Source of the DNA: SZUA-38 sp965212525
Lineage (GTDB): Bacteria > Pseudomonadota > Gammaproteobacteria > Xanthomonadales > SZUA-38
DNA length: 64,000 bases
NCBI GenBank assembly: GCA_965212525.1
Contig: CBDBVC010000001.1
Coordinates: forward strand, 54,555 to 118,554
Reading direction: 5' to 3'
Shown here: positions 16,496-25,892 of the stretch, piece after piece
Numbering within the stretch: the stretch's first letter is position 1
Layout of the letters: each line of letters starts with the position of its first letter
Made by a program: the position numbers and the translations under genes
The notes under the pieces: generated by a model
What the model was told of the DNA's origin: nothing
What the model saw: the letters and a program-made list of their open reading frames with translations, nothing else
Databases searched by the model: none

Positions 16496-17791
16496 TTACT
16501 CGTTGTCTTCTGGCGGGAATGTCATGATGAACGTCGTCCCCCTGCCCAGCTCGCTCTCGATGTCGAGAACACCATCATGCATGTTGACGATGTGCTTGAC
16601 GATGGCGAGCCCCAGACCGGTACCACCTGGCGATCCATTCTTCGCCTGAACCCGGTAGAACCGTTCTGTCAGATGCGGCAGATGCTTCTTCTCTACGCCA
16701 GGCCCGTTGTCACTCACCACCAGCTGGTAACAGCCGGAATCGAGTCGTTTCCAGACCACCGAGACACAGGTACCGGCTGGTGTGTGCCTGACGGCATTGC
16801 CAACGAGATTCTGTACCAGGCTCTCGATATCGTTGGGTACACCATCGAAAGTCAGTTCAGGATCAAGATCCAGCTCGAAGGAATGACTGTCCTCTTGAAT
16901 CGTTTCGCTGATATCGGCCACCACTTTTCTCACCAGCAGTTCGACCTCGATTGTCTCTCGCCTGATTGGACCGTGTTCATCGTGTTCGATTCGCGACAGC
17001 GACAACATGTCCTCGATTATCGTCTTCATGCGCAGCGACTGCTGCTTTGACTGTTCGATTGCTGGCCTCAGATCGGCAGACAGTTCCGGGTCGGAACTGA
17101 TGGCATCCAGGTAACCTGCAATCACCGTGAGAGGCGTCTTCAATTCGTGTGAGGCATTGGCGATGAAGGCCCTGCGGCTACGCTGCAGCTGTTTGCGCTC
17201 ACTGATGTCCTGCGCAATCATCAGGTAGCGGTCACGTGCAAAATGAATCAGCCGCAGGCTGACCACCCGATTTTCATCAGCCGGATGCTGCATCTCGATC
17301 GCATGGTCGAAATTTCCGGATTTGACCAGATTGTGAAACACTGGATCACGCAGCAGGTTGTCGATTCGCTGCCCAAGGTCAGATTCGCGACTGATCGAGA
17401 GCATTCGCGAAGCAACGGGATTGAGCCAGAGCACTCTCATCTGGTCATCCAGCAACACTGTGGCATCGGGCAATGCCTCGGCGGTCGTGTTGAACTGTGT
17501 CAGCAATGCCTTGAGATGGCGACGTTGTGAACTGTTGGCCTTTCGGTCTCGTATGATCTTGCTGGCGAGATCCTCCCAGACGCCGTCAAAATCCGGCAAT
17601 TGCTCGACACGCGAGCCCTGCCCGATCCAGGCATAGTACTTGCTGAGATCGTTAACCTGCATGGCCAGATATATACCCAGCCAGACCAGCAGACTGATCC
17701 ACAAGTGACCGGTGGCCATGGTCGTCACCAGCGCAAAAATCAGAAAAATGATGGCGCGCCAGAATTCGTAGCGCCAGGCCTGTCCCGTCAA
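16496..17791 (-). CDS. phoR: Phosphate regulon sensor histidine kinase PhoR
   Basis: This membrane kinase phosphorylates PhoB when phosphate is scarce. It has 431 residues: two N-terminal membrane segments (about 12-45), a PAS domain (about 104-195), the dimerization helix with His215 in NASHELKTPL, and the ATPase domain with the N-box VQNLVGNAVRHTP, DNGPGV and GGTGLGLAIV. It starts with TTG overlapping the phoB stop (TTGA), so it is translationally coupled to phoB. Confidence 0.97.
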   Translation of the reverse strand: MTGQAWRYEFWRAIIFLIFALVTTMATGHLWISLLVWLGIYLAMQVNDLSKYYAWIGQGSRVEQLPDFDGVWEDLASKIIRDRKANSSQRRHLKALLTQFNTTAEALPDATVLLDDQMRVLWLNPVASRMLSISRESDLGQRIDNLLRDPVFHNLVKSGNFDHAIEMQHPADENRVVSLRLIHFARDRYLMIAQDISERKQLQRSRRAFIANASHELKTPLTVIAGYLDAISSDPELSADLRPAIEQSKQQSLRMKTIIEDMLSLSRIEHDEHGPIRRETIEVELLVRKVVADISETIQEDSHSFELDLDPELTFDGVPNDIESLVQNLVGNAVRHTPAGTCVSVVWKRLDSGCYQLVVSDNGPGVEKKHLPHLTERFYRVQAKNGSPGGTGLGLAIVKHIVNMHDGVLDIESELGRGTTFIMTFPPEDNE

Positions 17792-18474
17792 GTCAGTTTC
17801 AACCTGTATCCTGCACCACGAACAGTCTGGATAATGTTATCCAGTGAATATTTCTTCAGTACTTTCCTCAGCCTGAGGATGTGAACATCCACCGTTCTGT
17901 CCTCGACAAAGGTGTTGCGTCCCCACACACGATTCAGGATCTGTTCTCGATTGAACATTTTCTCCGGATTGGTCAGGAACATCTTAAGTAGCTTGAATTC
18001 TGTGATGCTGAGTTTGATCGGCTGGTTTCTGTAGGTGACTTCATGTTTGTCAATGTCCAGAACCAGATCACCGACCGACAGTATATCAGTCTTGTTGAAA
18101 CCACGGAATCGGCGCAACTGGGCCTTGATTCTGGCCAGCAGCTCGGCAATCGAAACCGGCTTGGTCAGGTAATCATCCGCACCAGCATCGAGCCCTTCGA
18201 CCTTGTCATTGTCTTCGGAGCGTGCTGTCAGCATGATCACCGGCACGTCCCGAGTGACATCATCACGACGGATGGCACGGATAAGCTCGGTTCCGCTCAG
18301 ATCTGGCAGACCCCAGTCCACCAGAAAGATATCCGGGCACTGTGACGATGCCTGTTCGAGTGCTTCGGAGGCATTCATGCACTTCACTGCCGTGTAACCC
18401 TCCCTTCCCACGGCAAATGCAATCATGTCGAGAATGGCCTGATCATCTTCAACAATTTGTACGGTAGCTTTCAT
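17788..18474 (-). CDS. phoB: Phosphate regulon response regulator PhoB
   Basis: The DNA-binding activator of the Pho regulon has 228 residues from the ATG at 18474. The receiver domain holds the acidic pair Asp10/Asp11, the phosphoacceptor Asp53 in FLVDWGLPD, and Lys in LTKPVS. The C-terminal OmpR-type winged helix includes LTNPEKMFNREQIL and VEDRTVDVHILRLRKVL. An in-frame start at 18513 is excluded because it lies inside the Pho box. The tandem ATG at 18477 is equally possible. Confidence 0.97.
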   Translation of the reverse strand: MKATVQIVEDDQAILDMIAFAVGREGYTAVKCMNASEALEQASSQCPDIFLVDWGLPDLSGTELIRAIRRDDVTRDVPVIMLTARSEDNDKVEGLDAGADDYLTKPVSIAELLARIKAQLRRFRGFNKTDILSVGDLVLDIDKHEVTYRNQPIKLSITEFKLLKMFLTNPEKMFNREQILNRVWGRNTFVEDRTVDVHILRLRKVLKKYSLDNIIQTVRGAGYRLKLT

Positions 18475-18508
18475 CATCGAAGTCTTGAACCTGAATTGCG
18501 CACACGCT

Positions 18509-18526
18509 ATCACAGCAATATGACAG
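18509..18526 (-). promoter_or_regulatory. Pho box of phoB
   Basis: On the minus strand CTGTCATATTGCTGTGAT gives half-sites CTGTCAT and CTGTGAT four bases apart, 34 bases upstream of the phoB ATG. This indicates positive autoregulation of phoBR. The expected -10 ten bases downstream (CAATTC) is weak. Confidence 0.85.
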
Positions 18527-18680
18527 TTCCATGAAGCTCATCAGGCCTCGTAAACATTGGCCTTCGCCTGCTCACCCGGTCCTTTTTCAGCGTGACTGAC
18601 AGGGAAAAATGACACTGGTGTAACCGTTTCGGATCAGGCTCACTATAAACAGGTGAATCCCAACACATTCGGAGCATAAC

Positions 18681-19619
18681 ATGAAACCAACATTTTTCCG
18701 CTCAGCGGCCATGATCCTGGTAGCCTTGCTGCTGTCGATGGCTGCGCAGGCACGCTCACTGCAGAACGGCGACCTGCCCGGCTGGACCCAGTGGTACGCT
18801 CACATCAACCTGGCACAGTTTCACAACAGCGAAGTCGGCCAGATCCTGCTCAGGGAAATGGACATTGAAGAAGCGATGGAAGATGTCCGCCGCGAGACCG
18901 GCATCGATGTCAGCAGCCAGGTCAATGCAGTCACCGTGCTGGGCAGCAATGCCGATGGTGAACCCCATGCCGTGGTAGTCCATGGCAATATCAGCCAGGA
19001 CTCGATCGACCAGCTGGCAAACAAGGCACAGGAAATCGGCCAGATGGCCACCAGCACCTACCGTGGTGTCGAGGTTTACACCGTACACAAGGGTTACTCT
19101 CATGAATCCAGTGACGGTGATACCCGTGTGCAGATCGATAGCGATGACAGCTTTCATGCCGTATTCGGTGATAGCAGCAGCCTGTTCACCAAGCACATGG
19201 ATGTGGTCGAGGAATTCATCAACGGTGGGCTGGATCTGTCTGGGTTCGACCCGGGCTCGCCTGAACTGATCGTGATCGAGGCCGAGCGCGCCATGCTCCA
19301 GGGCGGCCTGTCGAATGCTGACAATCATCACAACCCATGGAATTCTTCGGTACTGAAGAACATTGACCGCATCTCGGCCGCCATGATTGATCAGGACGGT
19401 GATGTCCTGCTGACAGCCCAGGTGCAGACCGTCTCTCCGGAAATCGCACAATCAGTGATCGGCGTGGTACAGGGCATCGTGGCACTGAAGGCACTGGACG
19501 CTGCGGATGAACCGCTGCTGACCGAACTGAGTGAACAGCTGCAGATCTCGGGCGATGGGGCTCTGGTGAACATTGATCTGCTGGTCGAGAAGGACCAGCT
19601 GACAGAAATGATTGACTGA
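18681..19619 (+). CDS. Secreted protein of unknown function, first paralog of the sigma-factor cassette
   Basis: The 312-residue product has a clear signal peptide (about 1-25, ending MAAQA). No catalytic motif is recognised. Residues about 35-85 (WYAHINLAQFHNSEVGQILL to VNAVTVLGS) align by eye with the protein at 20993-22063 (FYVNLNVAALKQSAIGQLIF to LEAISVFHTS), and both end with a short acidic helix. The two are therefore distant paralogs flanking an ECF-type sigma/anti-sigma pair. A CGGAGC motif precedes the ATG. It may be the first gene of the cassette; the gap to the sigma gene is only 18 bp. Function in envelope sensing or response is an inference. Confidence 0.8.
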   Translation: MKPTFFRSAAMILVALLLSMAAQARSLQNGDLPGWTQWYAHINLAQFHNSEVGQILLREMDIEEAMEDVRRETGIDVSSQVNAVTVLGSNADGEPHAVVVHGNISQDSIDQLANKAQEIGQMATSTYRGVEVYTVHKGYSHESSDGDTRVQIDSDDSFHAVFGDSSSLFTKHMDVVEEFINGGLDLSGFDPGSPELIVIEAERAMLQGGLSNADNHHNPWNSSVLKNIDRISAAMIDQDGDVLLTAQVQTVSPEIAQSVIGVVQGIVALKALDAADEPLLTELSEQLQISGDGALVNIDLLVEKDQLTEMID

Positions 19620-19637
19620 GGCAGTGTCAGCCACGGG

Positions 19638-20309
19638 ATGAATCAACCGTCCGACAATTATTACATCAACCGGGCCCTGGATGGCTCGGTTGGTGATTTC
19701 GAGCATCTGGTGACACGATACGAGGATCGCCTGTATCGATTCCTGCTGGCCCGCACCGGTCAGGTCGCCGATGCCGAGGATGTGCTGCAGGAAACCTTTG
19801 TTGCTGCCTATACCTATCTGTACAGTTTCAAGAGCAAGTACAGCTTCAGCACCTGGCTGTACACCATTGCCCTGAGAAAACTGGGAAAGACCAGAGTGGC
19901 CAATGCCAGAGCTGGCACACTCACGGCAGATCCGCAACCCGAGTCCAACACCAGCCTGCTCGCCGATACTCCCCCGGACACCCCGTTTGCTGCACTTGAA
20001 CCCTCTGACAGACTGGAGTTGTGGCTGCTGATCAAGCGTTGCCTGGGCACACGGCAATTCGACCTGATCTGGCTCTATTATGTCGAATCCCTGTCGGTGC
20101 AGGAACTGTCGACGGCGATGAAGCGTTCAGCCAGCTGGGTCAAGATCAACCTGCACAGGGCTCGTCAGAAACTTTCCAGGGAACCTGACCTCAGGGACAT
20201 GTTCCAATCCGTTAGCCACAGGAAAAAGCCGGGCATGACTCAAGACCCGCAGGATGACGACGTGATGACAGCGCCGTCTCACGACACTACAATCGAGGAA
20301 TCATCATGA
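19638..20309 (+). CDS. ECF-type sigma-70 family RNA polymerase sigma factor
   Basis: The 223-residue product has region 2 (about 18-85: FEHLVTRYEDRLYRFLLART, DAEDVLQETFVAAY, FSTWLYTIALRKL) and region 4 (about 130-185: FDLIWLYYVESLSVQELSTA with the helix-turn-helix SASWVKINLHRARQKL). A hydrophilic tail of about 35 residues follows. It starts 18 bp after the secreted protein gene and overlaps the next gene by four bases (ATGA), which is the normal arrangement for an ECF sigma and its anti-sigma. I cannot assign the ECF group or target promoter. Confidence 0.92.
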   Translation: MNQPSDNYYINRALDGSVGDFEHLVTRYEDRLYRFLLARTGQVADAEDVLQETFVAAYTYLYSFKSKYSFSTWLYTIALRKLGKTRVANARAGTLTADPQPESNTSLLADTPPDTPFAALEPSDRLELWLLIKRCLGTRQFDLIWLYYVESLSVQELSTAMKRSASWVKINLHRARQKLSREPDLRDMFQSVSHRKKPGMTQDPQDDDVMTAPSHDTTIEESS

Positions 20310-20854
20310 TTTGCCGCCTCTCACAACGATCGATCGAACGCATGAACGGGCCAGAAAACCAGCCCGGGTTTCTGCGCAGCCATCAGGCTGACTGTCCCGA
20401 ATGCCAGGCCCTGATCAATCGCAATGCAACCATTGACCGGCAATTGAATCAGTTCGTTGGACATGATGCCGATCTGCCCGGAAGCGTCAGTCACTCGCTG
20501 CATCAGCGAGTCATGCGGGGCGTACAGGCTGTCGAACATTCTGAATCCATGTCTGCGGACGTTAACAGAACCCGATGGCGACCCTTGCTGGCTCTGGCCA
20601 GCGCCGCCCTCATCGCCGTCATTGTACTGCTGTCGGCCTACACACCATTGCCTGAACCGGATTCCGGAGCACCGGCCATAGTCAATCAGGATAATGATGG
20701 CAATCCAGTGATGCCGGCCTTTCTTGGACAGAACCTGCCACAGCTGAATCCGCTCAATCAGGAACTGGCACTGCGTCAGGAAATCGAGCTGCTGAAGCAG
20801 GATCTGAACCGTTTCAACTGGCGCGAGAGGAGCACGGAAAAACAACCGGGCTGA
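20306..20854 (+). CDS. Probable membrane anti-sigma factor with zinc-binding motif
   Basis: The 182-residue protein has the motif HQADCPEC (His-x3-Cys-x2-Cys, about residues 26-33) of zinc-binding anti-sigma domains, then one membrane segment (about 93-111, LALASAALIAVIVLLSAY) and a periplasmic tail ending in a predicted coiled-coil (ELALRQEIELLKQDLNRF). It overlaps the sigma gene by four bases. The topology, a cytoplasmic zinc domain with a periplasmic sensor region, fits an anti-sigma that holds the sigma factor at the membrane until an envelope signal arrives. The sensing role is inferred. Confidence 0.85.
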   Translation: MICRLSQRSIERMNGPENQPGFLRSHQADCPECQALINRNATIDRQLNQFVGHDADLPGSVSHSLHQRVMRGVQAVEHSESMSADVNRTRWRPLLALASAALIAVIVLLSAYTPLPEPDSGAPAIVNQDNDGNPVMPAFLGQNLPQLNPLNQELALRQEIELLKQDLNRFNWRERSTEKQPG

Positions 20855-20992
20855 TAACGGCAAAACGACCGTCACCCTCAGGGTGATGTCATCATCATGT
20901 TCATTTCATGACGATCAACCTTCGGCACTGGGTTAGTCAACCCGATTCTGCTTTAATCGATTACATCCAAGGGCCGACACAAGGAACGTCGC

Positions 20993-22063
20993 ATGAATCA
21001 GTTCAAGACACTCATCTGCCTGCTGCTGCTGAACCTGTCTATCTGCTGCGCCTTCGCAGACGGCATCGATGCCAAGCCCGAACAGACAGCCATCAGCGAA
21101 CACGCCGATGATGCCAGGCTGGAAGCGCTGGAAGCCGAACAGGTCAACGAATCGTTCTACGTCAACCTCAACGTCGCGGCGCTGAAACAATCCGCCATCG
21201 GCCAGCTCATTTTCGAGAAAGCCGAACTGCAGGAGTCGATAGACGAAGGTATCATGGAGCTGGGGTTTGACTTCTACACACCCCTGGAGGCCATCAGTGT
21301 CTTTCATACCTCCGGCGAAAACTCCTTTCCGACCATGATCTTCTATGGTGACAGCGATGCCGACATCGAGCACATGTTCGAAGAGTTTCTGCGCGAGAAC
21401 AGCCCCAATGTCAGGCAGTTCAGCTATCGCGATCGGGATTATCTTGTCACCTCGCGTGATGCCGAGGCCATCGAGGATCATCGAACGGCACTGACGGGAC
21501 TGAAGCGTTCGAATCCCGAGGACATCGAGCGCTGGTATGATGAACAGCTGATACCGCAGCAACGTGTCATCGGCGTTGCCTGGGGAGACCGGCAACTGAT
21601 GATCAGCGGCAATTTCAGGCTGTTACATCAGTTCATCGATACAGGCATTCAGCCTGACAGCAACTGGCGGGTTAGAAACCAGGGTCTGGCCGTGTTTCGC
21701 TTTGATCGGGATCGCGTCATTGCCGACATGAACCAGCTGTTCGATATCGAACCGGGCCAGCTCAACTTCCCCATGATGAATCACCTCAAGTCAGTGACGC
21801 TGTCCGGCAATGAACAGTTCGATCGAATCCATATCCAGGCCGATCTTGAAGCTGCCGATGCAGTCAGCGCCGATCTGATACACAATCTGGTGCAGACAGC
21901 CATCACCTTTGCCATGTTCGAGACAGACAGTCACGCCATCGCACAGGACCTTCTCAGTCACATGAGCCTGTCACAGCAGGGCAACAACCTGATGATCGAC
22001 TTCGATCCCGATGTGCTGCTGATTCGTGAGCTGATCGAGGAAGAGCAGAACCGATACGAATGA
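20993..22063 (+). CDS. Secreted protein of unknown function, second paralog of the sigma-factor cassette
   Basis: The 356-residue protein has a signal peptide (about 1-23, ending CCAFA) and a good AAGGAA ribosome binding site. It shares the fold pattern of the protein at 18681-19619: an N-terminal FYVNLNVAALKQSAIGQL segment, a central mixed region, and a C-terminal half with NHLKSVTLSGNEQFDRIHIQ. No enzymatic motif is recognised. It lies 138 bp downstream of the anti-sigma gene. The pair could be periplasmic partners or targets of the sigma system. Confidence 0.78.
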   Translation: MNQFKTLICLLLLNLSICCAFADGIDAKPEQTAISEHADDARLEALEAEQVNESFYVNLNVAALKQSAIGQLIFEKAELQESIDEGIMELGFDFYTPLEAISVFHTSGENSFPTMIFYGDSDADIEHMFEEFLRENSPNVRQFSYRDRDYLVTSRDAEAIEDHRTALTGLKRSNPEDIERWYDEQLIPQQRVIGVAWGDRQLMISGNFRLLHQFIDTGIQPDSNWRVRNQGLAVFRFDRDRVIADMNQLFDIEPGQLNFPMMNHLKSVTLSGNEQFDRIHIQADLEAADAVSADLIHNLVQTAITFAMFETDSHAIAQDLLSHMSLSQQGNNLMIDFDPDVLLIRELIEEEQNRYE

Positions 22064-22064
22064 G

Positions 22065-22084
22065 CAGGTCCTGATTCGGACCTG
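22065..22084. terminator. Perfect hairpin after the sigma cassette
   Basis: A 7-bp inverted repeat (CAGGTCC / GGACCTG) with a six-base loop lies just after the stop of the second secreted protein. There is no T-run, so it is at best a weak or factor-dependent terminator. Confidence 0.4.
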
Positions 22085-22162
22085 AACTATGCCCTGCACT
22101 GTCGGGCATTGATTGGCCGTGCTAGGGTGTCGTGCAGAATCACTGGCAAGCACTCTGGCACC

Positions 22163-23311
22163 ATGACACACCCACCACTGAACGCCCCTCTCTCGGGCAT
22201 CCGCATCATTGACCTCTCACGTGTACTGGCCGGGCCCTGGTGCAGCCAGTTGCTGGCCGACCTGGGCGCGGAGGTGATCAAGATCGAGCACCCCGAAACG
22301 GGCGATGAAACCCGTCACTGGGGCCCGCCTGATATTGACAGCAGCCGATCAGCCTATTTCGTCTGCGCTAATCGAGGCAAGGAAAACCGGCTGATCGACT
22401 TTACCGAGCCGGAACAGCACTCGGACCTGCTGGCACTGATTGCAGACGCCGATGTGCTGATCGAGAACTTTCTTCCGGGCAAACTGGCGACATACGGCCT
22501 GGACTACGACACGCTCAGCCAGGCGAACCCGGGACTGGTGTACTGTTCAATTACCGGATACGGCCAGACTGGTCCCAACCGCGATCGTCCGGGCTACGAC
22601 ACCCTGATTCAGGCCGAAACGGGATTGATGAGTCTGACCGGGCCTGTGAATGAAGCACAGGGTTACGGCTACAAGACAGGCGTGGCGGTGTCTGATCTTC
22701 AGACGGGCCTGTATGCAGCCAACGCCATTCAGGCCGCGCTGCTGGGTCGGGAAAGGCACGGCCAGGGCTGTCATCTGGATCTTGCGTTGTTCGATGTGCA
22801 AATGGCCTGTCTTGGCAATGTGGCCAGTGCCTGGCTTGCGTCAGAGAAGAACCCTGTACGACATGGCAATGCTCATGCCAGCATTGCGCCCTATGAACCC
22901 TTCGACACACTCGACGGTCATGTCATGCTGGCCATTGGCAATGATCGTCAGTTTCAGGCCTGGTGCAACCTGGCCAACAACCGCCTGTACAGGCAGGCCG
23001 AGTACGCCAGCAATCGTCAGCGGGTGCAACACCGCGAGACGCTGGTCGAGGCCATGCAGGCCGTGATGAGCACGCGATCGAGTGAAGACTGGCTTTCGGG
23101 CTGCCGGACAGCGGGCATTCCCTGCGCCCCCATCAATCGAGTCGAAGCGGCCATGGCCTCCGATCAGGTGGCGGCTCGTGAGTTGATTACAGAACGCGAT
23201 GGCATTCGCATGATGGCGAATCCGATACGAATCAATGGCGAGCAGGTGCTTGCAGACCGGGCACCGCCCGGACACGACCGGCTGGACCGGATCAACTCGA
23301 GAGACAATTAG
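22163..23311 (+). CDS. CaiB/BaiF family (class III) CoA-transferase
   Basis: Class III enzymes move CoA between acyl groups. The 382-residue product from the ATG at 22163 has the family landmarks: GIRIIDLSRVLAGPWCSQLL, ADLGAEVIKIEHPETGDETR, RGKENRLIDF and GYDTLIQAETGLM, the last containing the probable catalytic Asp146. The C-terminal GIPCAPINRVEAAMASDQV is also typical. A TTG at 22109 would add 18 unconserved residues, so I prefer 22163. The substrate is not predictable. It ends nine bases from the stop of a convergent gene. Confidence 0.92.
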   Translation: MTHPPLNAPLSGIRIIDLSRVLAGPWCSQLLADLGAEVIKIEHPETGDETRHWGPPDIDSSRSAYFVCANRGKENRLIDFTEPEQHSDLLALIADADVLIENFLPGKLATYGLDYDTLSQANPGLVYCSITGYGQTGPNRDRPGYDTLIQAETGLMSLTGPVNEAQGYGYKTGVAVSDLQTGLYAANAIQAALLGRERHGQGCHLDLALFDVQMACLGNVASAWLASEKNPVRHGNAHASIAPYEPFDTLDGHVMLAIGNDRQFQAWCNLANNRLYRQAEYASNRQRVQHRETLVEAMQAVMSTRSSEDWLSGCRTAGIPCAPINRVEAAMASDQVAARELITERDGIRMMANPIRINGEQVLADRAPPGHDRLDRINSRDN

Positions 23312-23319
23312 AGTCGAGT

Positions 23320-24468
23320 TTACCTTAGCGCACTCAGCAGACGATCAATATCTGCCTCGGTGTTGTACAGATAGGGTGAAATACGAAGCGCATTTCCCCG
23401 AACTGAAATCGTGACATTGTGCGCCTTGAGTCGTTCGGCCAGATCTGCCGGCAAGCCAGCGTCACTCACCAGTCCCAGCAGGTGTGGACCGCGGCATGAG
23501 AGTTCGGCCACGCGATAGCCCAGTGCTTCGGCCTCGCGCGCAATCACTTCTGTCTTTGCATCCAGTGTTGCGGCAATCGCAGCAATACCCCAGTCGAGAA
23601 TCTGATCAACAGAGGCTGCTGCCATGGCCAGCTGCCCCAGGTTGGCATGCTGACCGAAATCGTAACGGCGTGCGCCTGGCTGATAATCGTCGGTGTAGTT
23701 CACCAGGTTGGTGAAATTCTGGCTGTCGCGACGACTGATCCAGTTGAATTCAAGCGGTGTGCCCTGCTGATATTCGGGACTGATGTAGCCATAGGTAAGC
23801 CCGTAGGGGCCCAGCAGCCACTTGTAGGCGGCAGTGAAGACAAAGTCGGGCTGAATGCGATCGATCGAGAAGGGCATCACACCCAGCGACTGCGTCAGAT
23901 CGAGCACCAGCGGAATACCCAGCTGACGACAGCGATCACTGATCCTGTCGAGGCCGATCAATGTGCCATCGGCCCAGTGCACCTGCGGCAAGGCCACCAG
24001 GCCAACACGTTCATCCAGCAAGCCCAGAATCGCCGTAGTCCAGTCATCATCAACGGGTCGTGGCACAGTCAGGATGCCGAGTTGATCCCGCCGTGACCGT
24101 TGTTGCCAGGCATAGACATTGGACGGAAATTGCTCGGCCAGCATGAGTATGCACTTGCCTGCTTCAATTTGTACATTACTGGCAGCGATGGCGATGCCGT
24201 AACTAACCGAGGGCAGCAGTGCAATATTGTCGGCAGCTGTATCGAACAGGCTGGCCACACGGCTGCGCAGGTGTTCCACCGGTGCGTAGAAATCTGCTGC
24301 CTGGATCTCCCAGGGTGCACTCTTGCGCGCCATGCCGTCGCTGCCGGCCTGCATCGAGGCTCTGGGACAGGGCCCCATGTAGGCACAATTGAGGTAGGCC
24401 ACCTCATCGGGCATGTCAAACAGATGACGCTGATTCGGCAGCACAGACGCAGAACCGGCACTGCTCAT
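23320..24468 (-). CDS. Class V aminotransferase / kynureninase-like PLP enzyme
   Basis: The 382-residue cytoplasmic PLP enzyme has Lys216 in FTAAYKWLLGPYG as the Schiff-base lysine, and Asp190 with Gln193 in VLDLTQSLG contacting the cofactor. Class V covers cysteine desulfurases, kynureninases and isopenicillin-N-epimerase-like enzymes, and I cannot choose the substrate. Its start overlaps the stop of the preceding alpha/beta hydrolase by four bases, so the two are probably translated together. Confidence 0.88.
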   Translation of the reverse strand: MSSAGSASVLPNQRHLFDMPDEVAYLNCAYMGPCPRASMQAGSDGMARKSAPWEIQAADFYAPVEHLRSRVASLFDTAADNIALLPSVSYGIAIAASNVQIEAGKCILMLAEQFPSNVYAWQQRSRRDQLGILTVPRPVDDDWTTAILGLLDERVGLVALPQVHWADGTLIGLDRISDRCRQLGIPLVLDLTQSLGVMPFSIDRIQPDFVFTAAYKWLLGPYGLTYGYISPEYQQGTPLEFNWISRRDSQNFTNLVNYTDDYQPGARRYDFGQHANLGQLAMAAASVDQILDWGIAAIAATLDAKTEVIAREAEALGYRVAELSCRGPHLLGLVSDAGLPADLAERLKAHNVTISVRGNALRISPYLYNTEADIDRLLSALR

Positions 24469-25230
24469 CGCATGAAATCCTGAATCGCCTGCTGATAGGA
24501 CATGAAGGTCTGGATATTGTTGTGCCCGGCAGTTTCGATGGTGACCGTCTGTGCCTGACTGCCAAAGGCAGTGATCAGTTTCTGGACATTGTCTGCGGGC
24601 ACGATTTCATCCCACTCGGCAACCAGCAGCAGCGTGGCGGCACTGATATCGCTGACGCGATCAATCGATCGGTGCTGTTCGGTCAGCAGCCACTGCATCG
24701 GGAACACCACAAATGCCTTCTGCGCGATGCTGACCATCTCGGCGAAGGGTGTCACCAGCACCAGCCGGTCCACATCACGATTAGCGGCCAGGTGTGTGGC
24801 CACGGCCGTGCCGACACTTCGGCCGATGACTGAGACCTGCTGGTGATCGGTGGCCACGGCATCATAGATATTCAGGGCATCGGCATACAGCGCGACTTCG
24901 TCGGGCGCCCCGTCACTGCCACCATATCCCCGGTAATTGGGCAGGTAAATGGTGTAAATCGGGAAACCAGGTCTCGAACAGCTCGGCATTGTGATACACC
25001 ACTTCAGCATTTCCGCCGAAGTAAATCAGCGCTCTGGGTTGATCCGGTTGCATGACACCCATCTTGAGTGTCACAGCCTCCGATTGAATTTCCCGTGTCT
25101 GAATACCTGCCACAGAGACCTCAACCGTCGGCATGTAGATGAAACTCTTTTGCAGACTGTAAAGACCGGCAGCAAATATCAGGTAGGTGATGATTACGAA
25201 TGGAACCACGATTTTGAGGAATTTGTTCAT
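24465..25230 (-). CDS. Membrane-anchored alpha/beta hydrolase, frameshifted
   Basis: The N-terminal part (from the ATG at 25230) has a membrane anchor (about residues 5-24) and the ALIYFGGNAEVV oxyanion loop. The C-terminal part, in another frame, has NYRGYGGSDGAP, the nucleophile elbow VIGRSVGTAV (Ser), the LLVAEWDEIVP acid region and the histidine in ETAGHNN. The two halves join at about 24961-24967 if one base is removed from the GGGAAACC run, giving about 254 residues. Sequence is of the YqiA/BEM46-like hydrolase type. The overlap with the aminotransferase suggests co-expression. Confidence 0.82.
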
Positions 25231-25488
25231 CAGCAGCGATCTCGTCACAATAGGGTTGTCAGATTCTGTATGTAGTGACCCTGATCAATTACATTCGACC
25301 GCCGGATTCGACAATCAGGCCCGGGCCAACCGGCACATCTTAGCCTGAATCAGCTTCGCTGACACAGTCCGAATGTCATGAGACAGCAATTGAAAACCCG
25401 ATGATCAGCCGCATATCCAATCCAGACCGGAAATTTGATACCATGACCAGCTGTTTTGACCCGGCCATCATGACCGTGGAGATCGACC

Positions 25489-25824
25489 ATGCCATTTTAC
25501 GATTACAAGTGCCAGGCCTGTGAGCACCAGTTCGAAGCGCTTCAGAAGATCAGCGACCCGTTGCTGACAGAATGTCCTGAATGCCATTCGGACAGCCTGC
25601 GCAAGATGGTATCGGCGCCTGCCTTTCGCCTCTCCGGCAGTGGCTGGTATGAAACCGACTTCAAATCCGGCAACAAGAAGAATATCGCGGGTGACAGCAG
25701 TGATAGCGGCAGCTCGGTGAGCAGCTCGACAAACAGCAGCGGGGATACCAGGACCAGTGTGAAGAAGGACACCTCGTCCAGCAACAGCTCGACGTCGAAA
25801 TCCAGCTCCACTTCCGCCAGTTAA
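25489..25824 (+). CDS. FmdB family zinc-ribbon protein
   Basis: The 111-residue protein begins with a zinc ribbon, MPFYDYKCQACEHQFEALQ (Cys-x2-Cys) and LLTECPECHSDSLRKM (Cys-x2-Cys), as in FmdB regulatory-type proteins. The C-terminal half is low complexity, rich in Ser, Thr and Asn. FmdB-like genes commonly stand just before aspS in proteobacteria, as here. Its molecular role is not established. Confidence 0.92.
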   Translation: MPFYDYKCQACEHQFEALQKISDPLLTECPECHSDSLRKMVSAPAFRLSGSGWYETDFKSGNKKNIAGDSSDSGSSVSSSTNSSGDTRTSVKKDTSSSNSSTSKSSSTSAS

Positions 25825-25892
25825 CCCACGATCAACGATTCAGGCTGTGGTTGATCTGACCGACAGCCCCACAAGGCATACAAGGCACGCCC

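Noticed and set aside
21500..21520. GTTCGAATCCC tRNA-like T-loop
   Set aside because: It lies inside a clear protein-coding gene and has no matching acceptor or anticodon stems. No tRNA was found in the window.
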